Origin: an uncultured Collinsella sp.
Lineage (GTDB): Bacteria > Actinomycetota > Coriobacteriia > Coriobacteriales > Coriobacteriaceae
Direction: 5' to 3'
Assembly (NCBI GenBank): GCA_902494855.1
Contig: CABUVC010000102.1
Span: forward strand, 1-5,932
Length of the DNA stretch: 5,932 nucleotides
Part shown: piece after piece, positions 1 through 5,932 of the stretch
Layout of the letters: the number at the start of each line of letters is the position of its first letter
How positions within the stretch are numbered: position 1 is the stretch's first letter
Notes under the pieces: generated by a model
What the model was told of the DNA's origin: nothing
The model's database searches: none
The model's input: only the letters and a program-made list of their open reading frames with translations
Position numbers and translations under genes: made by a program

Positions 1-363
1 CACTCCTGGTTCTGCGGCTTTGCACTGCTGCTGGCGCCCACCGTCGCCGCCTTTATCTGGAACAAGGGCGGCTGGATCCAGAACCGTGCCTTTACGCTGG
101 CTATTTGGTGCATGTTTGCCCAGGTATTCCCGTACTTCCAGGAGGAGTCCATCTTTGTGACCCACTCCACGCTCGACCCCGGCGCCGCTACCGCGGTCTC
201 GATCGCCGCGCTGGTCGCCAACGTCGCCGCGATCATCTACATCGTCTACCGTGCCAAGAAGCTCGGCCGCAATCCCTACAAGCAGGACGTCTTTGAGGGC
301 ACCAGCGATTGGGAGAAGGCTACCGCTCGCCGCGCCAAGGTTGATTACGCGCACGCCGAGTAA
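1..363 (+). CDS. C-terminal part of a multi-pass membrane protein (possibly DUF5692 family)
   Basis: The reading frame is open from base 1 to a TAA at 361-363, giving 120 residues; the start lies outside the window. Three hydrophobic stretches look like membrane helices: roughly residues 2-20 (FALLLAPTVAAFIW core), 31-46 (AFTLAIWCMFAQVFPYF) and 61-82 (rich in Ala, Val and Ile). After the last helix comes a basic, charged tail (YRAKKLGRNPYKQ, then a Lys/Arg/Glu-rich end), which by the positive-inside rule should be cytoplasmic. The opening HSWFCGFALLLAP and the phrase CMFAQVFPYFQ resemble what I remember of the DUF5692 integral membrane proteins of gut anaerobes. That is memory, not a search, and no biochemical role is known to me. 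A strong terminator 72 bases after the stop suggests this is the last gene of its unit. That it is a real membrane-protein tail is near certain; the family name is tentative. Confidence 0.82.
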   Translation, partial: HSWFCGFALLLAPTVAAFIWNKGGWIQNRAFTLAIWCMFAQVFPYFQEESIFVTHSTLDPGAATAVSIAALVANVAAIIYIVYRAKKLGRNPYKQDVFEGTSDWEKATARRAKVDYAHAE

Positions 364-434
364 CATGCCCGGCGCAAACGCCGCTTGAATGTGAAGCAGC
401 ATAGCCGGCTCCGCGCAACTCAACGCATTGCAGA

Positions 435-474
435 GCCCCCGGAATGTGATTCGTCCGCGTTCCGGGGGCCTTTT
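435..474 (+). terminator. Intrinsic terminator of the upstream membrane-protein gene
   Basis: GCCCCCGGAA (435-444) pairs perfectly with TTCCGGGGGC (460-469). A further T-G and G-C pair extend the stem inward, leaving an 11-base loop. The stem is followed by C and TTTT (471-474). It lies between the stop at 363 and the next gene on the same strand, so it should separate the two units. Confidence 0.88.
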
Positions 475-477
475 GCT

Positions 478-494
478 GCCGCGAGGATGCGGCC
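478..494 (+). repeat. 17-base direct repeat, copy 1 (hairpin with GAGGAT loop)
   Basis: GCCGCGAGGATGCGGCC occurs here just after the terminator and again, identically, at 615-631. Within it GCCGC pairs with GCGGC around a six-base loop, GAGGAT. This copy is noncoding and lies about 100 bases before the chosen start of the next gene. Confidence 0.6.
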
Positions 495-586
495 GAACGA
501 TGCGCTCAGGTTAAATCGGATCTTATATTTCGTATGCGCTTTATATGGCTCCATTTTTGGGTACAGTGTTGAGCCGATATTGCATT

Positions 587-591
587 GGGGG
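587..591 (+). promoter_or_regulatory. Weak ribosome binding site that decides the start at 596
   Basis: A run of five G (587-591) sits four bases before ATG 596. The earlier in-frame ATG at 545 is preceded by AT-rich sequence with no purine-rich ribosome binding site. It would also add 17 mostly hydrophobic residues ahead of a strongly acidic N-terminus, which fits poorly. The start at 596 is therefore preferred, although this site is not a canonical AGGAGG. Confidence 0.55.
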
Positions 592-595
592 ATAT

Positions 596-2077
596 ATGAG
601 CGATGAGACGTATGGCCGCGAGGATGCGGCCCAGGATGCGGAAGCATGTGCCGAAGCCCTGGAGAGCCTTGACCGGATCGCGCTAGACGAGCTCTCGTTT
701 AGCGATTCGGTCGTCGACGCGCAAGACGAGGTGCACGAAGACACTGAGGACGAAGGCGGCGACGCCAAAGACGCTCCTGACGAAGCCGAAGAGGACGATA
801 GCGAGGCCGACGACCAGCCCGAATCCGACACGGGCGAGGAAACCGTCTTGCTCGACAGCTTACCGGCCGAAGATTCGCTGACTCGCGAGCTTCCTGGCCT
901 GGGTTCCGCACCAGCCGTGGATGAGACCATCGCCATGGGCGATATTCCCCTGCCGTCCGTTCCCTCGGCACACGAAGCCGAGGTCCGCCATCGCAAGATG
1001 TCGCCCAAGCGCCGCAATCTGATGGTCGCCGGTGTCGTGGCCGTCGCGCTCGTCGCCGGCGGTGCAGGCTATGCTGCCTGGAACGGATATCAGCAAGAGC
1101 AGGCTGCCGCTGTCGCCGCCAATGCCCACACGATGATGTCGGTGCAGATTGGCGTGCATGCCGCGGGCCTCGACTGTTCCACTGGCTCCAAGATTCCCGT
1201 ACAGGTGAGCGGGCAGGACTCCGACGGCTCATCCGTGAGCGAAACGCTCTACGTTGATGAGCACGGCCGCGGCATCAAACTGCTACCCGGCGATTACACG
1301 CTCTCCATCGCCGCCTCCCCCATCGCGGCCGACGGCACCATCTATACCGTCCCGACCACCAAGACGCAGGTCACCGTTAAGAGCGATGGACAGGATTTAA
1401 GTGCCCAGGCCACCTTTAAGCTCAAGGTGCCTTCGGCCGACACGGTAACCGACGACCAGATCGATGCCGCCGCCAAATATGCCGAGGAGGGAGGCGCGAG
1501 CTCCGCCGCCACCGCCAAGGTGCTCCAGCAGGCGGCAACCGCGCGGCGCGACGCCGCCGTCAATGCCGTGAGCGCGCAAAAGGCACAGGCGGCCCGTGAT
1601 GCCGACGCCCGTCACAAGGCAACCGACCTTTACCAGCTCGATATCCCCGTCGAGTGGTACGGCAAGGTCGAGACTTGGCAGAATGGCAGCACGCTATGCA
1701 TCTATCTTGCCGGCGACAGCGATACGCCGATTGTGACGCTCGTCGCGGTGCGCGAGGGCGAGAGCTTTACGCCCGATGAGGGCGATACGGTTTTGGGTGC
1801 GGCCAATCTAGGCAACGGTTATACCGTCTACGCCAGCGGCCCCGTCTATCCGTACGTGGTGCCCCAGACCATCAACGGACGGACGCAGAATCCCGTGTCA
1901 ACCTACCCCATGGACACGGCCATTGAGCTTGTCGAGCTCACGACCGGTAACCGCTACACCTATAGCCAGATCAAGAACGTACTGGTCGGCAAAGACGGCA
2001 AGGCAGACGCCGCGACCAAACTCGAGACCGACTACCTCGCCCAGATTCTCCTGCCGAGCATCAAGGCCCAGGACTAG
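596..2077 (+). CDS. Single-pass membrane protein with acidic cytoplasmic N-terminus and secreted C-terminal half
   Basis: Read from ATG 596 the protein has 493 residues. Residues 1-130 are strongly acidic and probably disordered, densest in Asp and Glu at about 41-82. A basic patch (HRKMSPKRR, 132-140) precedes one membrane helix at about 143-163 (VAGVVAVALVAGGAGYAAW), which predicts an N-in, C-out topology. There is no cleavable signal peptide. Outside, residues 180-278 read as beta strands, with a stretch ending LLPGDYTLSI like the Ig-like or carboxypeptidase-regulatory domains of surface proteins. Residues 284-342 are an Ala-rich helical linker. Residues 346-490 form a last domain beginning LDIPVEWYGKVETW, a phrase I associate with uncharacterised coriobacterial surface proteins (memory only). 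There is no sortase motif and no recognisable catalytic motif. The N-terminus carries EETVLLDSLP (81-90) and DETIAMGDIPLP (109-120), which could be phospho-threonine sites. The stop overlaps a hairpin shared with the convergent ATPase gene. The gene is real; its function is unknown. Confidence 0.85.
   Translation: MSDETYGREDAAQDAEACAEALESLDRIALDELSFSDSVVDAQDEVHEDTEDEGGDAKDAPDEAEEDDSEADDQPESDTGEETVLLDSLPAEDSLTRELPGLGSAPAVDETIAMGDIPLPSVPSAHEAEVRHRKMSPKRRNLMVAGVVAVALVAGGAGYAAWNGYQQEQAAAVAANAHTMMSVQIGVHAAGLDCSTGSKIPVQVSGQDSDGSSVSETLYVDEHGRGIKLLPGDYTLSIAASPIAADGTIYTVPTTKTQVTVKSDGQDLSAQATFKLKVPSADTVTDDQIDAAAKYAEEGGASSAATAKVLQQAATARRDAAVNAVSAQKAQAARDADARHKATDLYQLDIPVEWYGKVETWQNGSTLCIYLAGDSDTPIVTLVAVREGESFTPDEGDTVLGAANLGNGYTVYASGPVYPYVVPQTINGRTQNPVSTYPMDTAIELVELTTGNRYTYSQIKNVLVGKDGKADAATKLETDYLAQILLPSIKAQD
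615..631 (+). repeat. 17-base direct repeat, copy 2, inside the start of the coding region
   Basis: This is the same 17 bases as at 478-494. A G on the left (614) extends the stem to GGCCGC/GCGGCC around the GAGGAT loop. It covers codons 7 to 12 of the membrane protein (Gly-Arg-Glu-Asp-Ala-Ala) and begins 19 bases after the start codon, close enough for an RNA hairpin to affect translation initiation. The two copies are in different frames relative to the gene, so coding constraint does not explain the first. Confidence 0.6.
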
Positions 2078-2103
2078 CGGACCATGACACCTGAGTCCTG
2101 GCC
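2065..2103. terminator. Inverted repeat between convergent genes, possible bidirectional terminator
   Basis: CCAGGACT (2068-2075) pairs with AGTCCTGG (2094-2101). GG (2065-2066) and CC (2102-2103) extend the stem past one bulged C; the loop is 18 bases. It overlaps the stop codon of the + strand membrane protein and lies just beyond the stop of the - strand ATPase. Neither strand has a clear T run after the stem, so this may be a weak or factor-assisted terminator, or simply a 3'-end stabilising hairpin. Confidence 0.35.
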
Positions 2104-2121
2104 TCGCAAATCCATAGACGA

Positions 2122-3474
2122 TTAGGAAAGGAGCCACTTCCATGCGGGCACAGCATGTACCACGCCGTGTTTGCATGGAATATCGGCCTGCTCATCCATG
2201 GTAACGATTACCGACTCGCCAAGATCAAACTGGGCCATCGCGGCATCGAGCGCGGCAATTTCGCGCTCGCGCGTTTTCTCGCTTGTCATATCCACACTTA
2301 CCTGAATCAGGCCGTAAGCCTGCATGAGCAGTGCATCCCCAGCCACAAAGTCCACCTCATGGCTTTTATTCTTATCTTTAATCAGCAGGCGGCAAACCGA
2401 ACCGGGCCGCACGGCGGGGGTCCTTCTTCTGAGCGCATTGAACACCGCGGTCTCGAGCCTCTGACCATGATCCAATGCCGATGCGGGGGAGAACGCTCCG
2501 AACATCGCAGGATCGACGGCGTAGACCTTAGACGCAGACCGCGTATTATTTGCAAGCGAACGCGTGAACTCCGGCACCGAAAACAGCAGGTAGGCGTCCT
2601 CGTAATACTCAAGTAAGTCGCTGAGCGTATTTCGACTGACGGATATCTGTCTGCTCTTGAACTCGTTGTACACTTTGTTCACTGACAGCTCTCGTCCCGA
2701 AGATGCCATGCACCGTGCCAGAAACAGCGAGGCCAAACGGGGGTTCTTGACGTCGTAACGTTCAACGACGTCCATGGCGACCGTTCGCGACGCATATTCC
2801 TGTAGCAGCTGAATCGCGTCTGCGGGCGTCTGCTCAAGTGTCGCGATGAATCCCCCTCGCTCGAGATATCCGACCAGATGGTGTCGGAGCAACGCTGCAG
2901 CGCTTGAGGAGAAGGGCGCGTTCGACTCAGGAACGCCCCCCGTCTTATATCGGACGTATTCCGAAAAACTCAACGGAAAAAGCTCTCGCACAAGAGAACG
3001 GCCCCTGAACTCGCTCTCAAGTTCTGAGGACAGCATCTTAGAAGAAGATCCCGTCACGTAAACGGTCGCCTTCTCCGTATCGACCACGCGTCGCAGAAAC
3101 GCACCCCATTCGGGTATTTCCTGGATCTCGTCAAAGAAAAGGTAGGCGCCCTCGCCTCGAGCAGCAGGATATAGTGCATAGAATGTATCGAGCACGTCCG
3201 CTAGTAGCGATGGCTCATACGGACGCAAGCGCTCATCCTCAAAATTGAAATATAGCATCCGGTCAAGCTCGACGCCTTGGCCCTGAAGCCGCCGCATCTC
3301 CTGATACAGGCGATACGTCTTTCCACAACGACGGGCGCCCACAATCACATATACGATGTTGTCGCGCTTTGGCTCCTGCGGGTTGCCCAGATCAAGGTCG
3401 CGCTCAAAGACCCGCGGAATCCCCTGTTGCTCAAAGTCCTTTATTTTTTGAGCCACCAAGTCGTTGAATGCCAT
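2122..3474 (-). CDS. AAA_14 / DUF4143 family ATP-binding protein
   Basis: This intact 450-residue protein has the standard layout and length of the AAA_14 plus DUF4143 ATPases. The P-loop is GARRCGKT (46-53). Walker B is YLFFDEIQ (111-118) with D115 and E116. VTGSSSKML (140-148) is the sensor-like strand, and FRGRS (156-160) followed by LFPLSFSEYV (165-174) is the family hallmark. The DUF4143 half (about 225-400) ends in a nuclease-like fold: E341 in LETAVFNAL, then HEVDFVAGD (372-380), then LIQVSVDM (389-396). The lysine that a restriction-type active site would have after the last strand is absent, as I remember for many of these proteins, so cleavage is doubtful. The family is abundant and often present in many copies in anaerobes; its cellular role is not established. 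ATG 3474 has GGAG (3482-3479) four bases upstream. The gene stands alone, convergent with the membrane protein, and its promoter lies within a large palindrome. A sample at 2941-3000 has 27/60 G+C against 40/60 at 5401-5460 in clpB, which hints at acquisition. Confidence 0.92.
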   Translation of the reverse strand: MAFNDLVAQKIKDFEQQGIPRVFERDLDLGNPQEPKRDNIVYVIVGARRCGKTYRLYQEMRRLQGQGVELDRMLYFNFEDERLRPYEPSLLADVLDTFYALYPAARGEGAYLFFDEIQEIPEWGAFLRRVVDTEKATVYVTGSSSKMLSSELESEFRGRSLVRELFPLSFSEYVRYKTGGVPESNAPFSSSAAALLRHHLVGYLERGGFIATLEQTPADAIQLLQEYASRTVAMDVVERYDVKNPRLASLFLARCMASSGRELSVNKVYNEFKSRQISVSRNTLSDLLEYYEDAYLLFSVPEFTRSLANNTRSASKVYAVDPAMFGAFSPASALDHGQRLETAVFNALRRRTPAVRPGSVCRLLIKDKNKSHEVDFVAGDALLMQAYGLIQVSVDMTSEKTREREIAALDAAMAQFDLGESVIVTMDEQADIPCKHGVVHAVPAWKWLLS

Positions 3475-3482
3475 AATTCTCC

Positions 3483-3542
3483 AATCTTGCTCTCCTGCTA
3501 ATCAAGATTATAACGATTCTTGATTAGCAGGAGAGCAAGATT
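3483..3542. repeat. Perfect 25-base inverted repeat over the ATPase promoter
   Basis: Bases 3483-3507 are the exact reverse complement of 3518-3542, around a 10-base centre (TTATAACGAT, 3508-3517). The match stops sharply at both outer ends. Each arm has an inner symmetry: AATCTTG (3483-3489), 13 bases, CAAGATT (3503-3509); and ATTCTTG (3516-3522), 13 bases, CAAGATT (3536-3542). The repeat starts directly next to the ribosome binding site of the ATPase gene. At this length the symmetry is very unlikely to be chance. It could be an operator, an RNA hairpin, or the footprint of a small element. Confidence 0.9.
3507..3512 (-). promoter_or_regulatory. Candidate -10 box (TATAAT) of the ATPase gene
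   Basis: On the - strand 3512-3507 reads TATAAT, a perfect -10 consensus, in the centre of the inverted repeat. A start about 7 bases downstream would give a leader of about 25 bases to ATG 3474. The -35 region is poor: 17 bases upstream reads CTCTCC, and the best alternative, TTGCTC (3538-3533), is 20 bases away. The promoter may therefore be weak or depend on an activator. On the + strand the same centre reads TATAAC with TTGCTC (3487-3492) 16 bases before it, so divergent transcription is conceivable. Confidence 0.45.
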
Positions 3543-3570
3543 ATGCGTATCTTGATTAATGGATAAGCAA
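3540..3570 (-). promoter_or_regulatory. Second candidate promoter upstream of the palindrome
   Basis: On the - strand TTGCTT (3570-3565) and CATAAT (3545-3540) are spaced by 19 bases, slightly long for a vegetative promoter. The -10 overlaps the outer edge of the inverted repeat and, like the proximal box, runs straight into CTTG (ATAATCTTG). A transcript from here would carry nearly the whole inverted repeat in its leader. Confidence 0.3.
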
Positions 3571-3646
3571 GTTTTCTATTAGTGGCCCCTCCCGGAGGAT
3601 ATCGAGCGGCCGAGGGGGCAGGCATGAACGCCTCTAGCCGAAAACA
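3543..3646. other. Noncoding spacer between the ATPase gene and the small-protein gene
   Basis: No coding region is supported here. The left part is AT-rich and holds a third TCTTGATTA (3550-3558), a sequence found once in each palindrome arm. The right part is GC-rich: CCTCC-C-GGAGG (3588-3598) is nearly a perfect palindrome, and CCCCTC (3586-3591) could instead pair with GAGGGG (3612-3617). Two tiny frames (ATG 3543, 7 codons; ATG 3624, 10 codons) are too short to support. Confidence 0.5.
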
Positions 3647-3683
3647 AAGTAGCTAAAAAAGCCCCGTCCCAAATGAGCTACTT
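3647..3683 (-). terminator. Hairpin at the end of the small-protein gene, probable terminator
   Basis: On the - strand AAGTAGCT (3683-3676) pairs perfectly with AGCTACTT (3654-3647), and the sequence then runs TGTTTT. The hairpin begins inside the TAA stop codon of the small-protein gene. The 21-base loop contains GGGACGGGGC and then six T, itself like the end of a terminator, but I found no convincing partner for that G-rich part. The stem is short and only moderately GC-rich, so its efficiency is uncertain. Confidence 0.45.
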
Positions 3684-3876
3684 AACGCCAGGGGTCGGCT
3701 TCGAAGAGGGGTTCGCGCTCGGGGCGACGATCGCTATAAGGATCGTAGCCGTCGTCATCCTCGTTCTCGGCACGGATATAGGGGTCGCGCGGCTTGGGCG
3801 CCGGTTTAGGCGCAGGCTTAGGTGCGGCGGGTGCGGCATCGGTCGCCGGCGTGTTCGTCTTGTTCTTGTCTGTCAT
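3682..3876 (-). CDS. Small Pro/Lys/Ala-rich protein of unknown function
   Basis: The protein has 64 residues. ATG 3876 is chosen because AAGGAG (3890-3885) lies eight bases upstream. A second ATG two codons earlier (3882) is only two bases from that site, and the frame further upstream runs back through the clpB terminator. The N-terminal half is low complexity: Thr/Asn/Lys, then AAPAAPKPAPKPAPKPRD (about residues 14-31). The C-terminal half is charged with aromatic positions: an acidic ENEDDDGYDPY (37-47), then RRPEREP, ending LFEADPWR. There is no membrane segment, cysteine or known domain, and it is probably disordered. It lies after the clpB terminator on the same strand, so it is either transcribed separately or by read-through; I see no convincing promoter in the 52 bases between. 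The strong ribosome binding site and the clean fit between flanking terminators support a real gene. I do not recognise its function. Confidence 0.68.
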   Translation of the reverse strand: MTDKNKTNTPATDAAPAAPKPAPKPAPKPRDPYIRAENEDDDGYDPYSDRRPEREPLFEADPWR

Positions 3877-3884
3877 CTGCATAG

Positions 3885-3890
3885 CTCCTT
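3885..3890 (-). promoter_or_regulatory. Ribosome binding site of the small-protein gene
   Basis: AAGGAG on the - strand lies eight bases before ATG 3876 and only two bases before ATG 3882. The spacing selects the downstream ATG and argues that this short frame is translated. Confidence 0.7.
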
Positions 3891-3928
3891 GCCATGTACT
3901 CACGTTCAACACCATCGATTGTCGCACG

Positions 3929-3965
3929 AAAAAGGGCGGCGGACCCGATTGGATCCGCCGCCCTT
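3929..3965 (-). terminator. Intrinsic terminator of clpB
   Basis: On the - strand AAGGGCGGCGGA (3965-3954) pairs perfectly with TCCGCCGCCCTT (3943-3932). After one mismatch two more G-C pairs close a four-base loop. The stem runs into TTTTT (3933-3929). It begins 42 bases after the clpB stop codon and separates clpB from the small-protein gene. Confidence 0.92.
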
Positions 3966-4007
3966 GGCGTTTTGCGATGAGGGGCGGTTTTAAAGCCGGC
4001 CCAAAAT

Positions 4008-5932
<1,925 letters not shown>

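Noticed and set aside
545..595. Upstream ATG 545 as start of the acidic membrane protein
   Set aside because: There is no ribosome binding site before it and the 17 extra residues do not fit the acidic N-terminus. ATG 596 has a G-rich site at a usable distance.
385..606. + strand 73-codon frame across the terminator
   Set aside because: It reads straight through a strong terminator hairpin and into the next gene's start, and has no ribosome binding site.
541..1232. Several - strand frames opposite the acidic N-terminal region
   Set aside because: Their Ser- or Arg-rich translations are what the reverse of Asp/Glu/Ala-rich codons produces. None has a ribosome binding site or domain signal.
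2155..2616. + strand open frame opposite the 3' end of the ATPase gene, and ATG 2142 with an AGGAAAGGAG-like sequence before it
   Set aside because: The ribosome-binding-like sequence is a chance match inside the antisense of the ATPase C-terminus. The ATG 2142 frame is short and neither product has recognisable features.
3483..3542. Palindrome read as a transposon end, MITE or CRISPR unit
   Set aside because: There are no flanking target-site duplications, no internal transposon sequence, and only one unit is present. The promoter placement favours a regulatory reading, although element origin is not excluded.
3543..3566. Seven-codon frame MRILING after the palindrome
   Set aside because: It resembles the first residues of flavodoxin-like reductases (INGSP start), but a stop follows at once and the downstream sequence does not continue such a protein in that frame. 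It is probably chance, though a leader peptide cannot be excluded.
3624..3656. Ten-codon frame MNASSRKQSS with GAGGGGG before it
   Set aside because: It is too short to support, and the G-rich sequence is explained by the inverted repeat in the spacer.

Overview
The window looks like a chromosomal piece of a GC-rich actinobacterium. The class Coriobacteriia, perhaps Collinsella or a relative, is my best guess. It rests on the codon bias, on the style of the single-pass surface protein with a long acidic N-terminus, and on a membrane-protein tail that resembles coriobacterial sequences I remember; none of this was checked by a search. I found no tRNA, rRNA, CRISPR array or transposase.

Layout. 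(1) Bases 1-363, + strand: the C-terminal 120 residues of a multi-pass membrane protein, followed by a strong intrinsic terminator (435-474). (2) Bases 364-595: the terminator and a 17-base hairpin-forming sequence that recurs inside the next gene. (3) Bases 596-2077, + strand: a 493-residue protein with an acidic cytoplasmic N-terminus, one membrane segment and a secreted C-terminal half. (4) Bases 2122-3474, - strand, convergent with (3): an intact AAA_14/DUF4143 ATPase of unknown role, less GC-rich in places than its neighbours. (5) Bases 3475-3681: a noncoding stretch with a perfect inverted repeat (25-base arms, 10-base centre, 3483-3542) over the ATPase promoter, then a GC-rich part with small inverted repeats. 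(6) Bases 3682-3876, - strand: a 64-residue Pro/Lys/Ala-rich small protein of unknown function. (7) Bases 3929-3965: the terminator of clpB. (8) Bases 4008-5932, - strand: the C-terminal 640 residues of the disaggregase ClpB, running off the window.

The genes do not form one pathway. clpB is housekeeping protein quality control. The small protein lies after the clpB terminator, so it needs its own promoter or read-through. The ATPase is a single-gene unit. The most unusual part is the ATPase control region. The loop of the large palindrome holds a perfect TATAAT, a second -10-like box overlaps the outer edge of the palindrome, and AATCTTG-type 7-base sites recur across it. This suggests a dedicated operator, or a leader-RNA hairpin that abuts the ribosome binding site.
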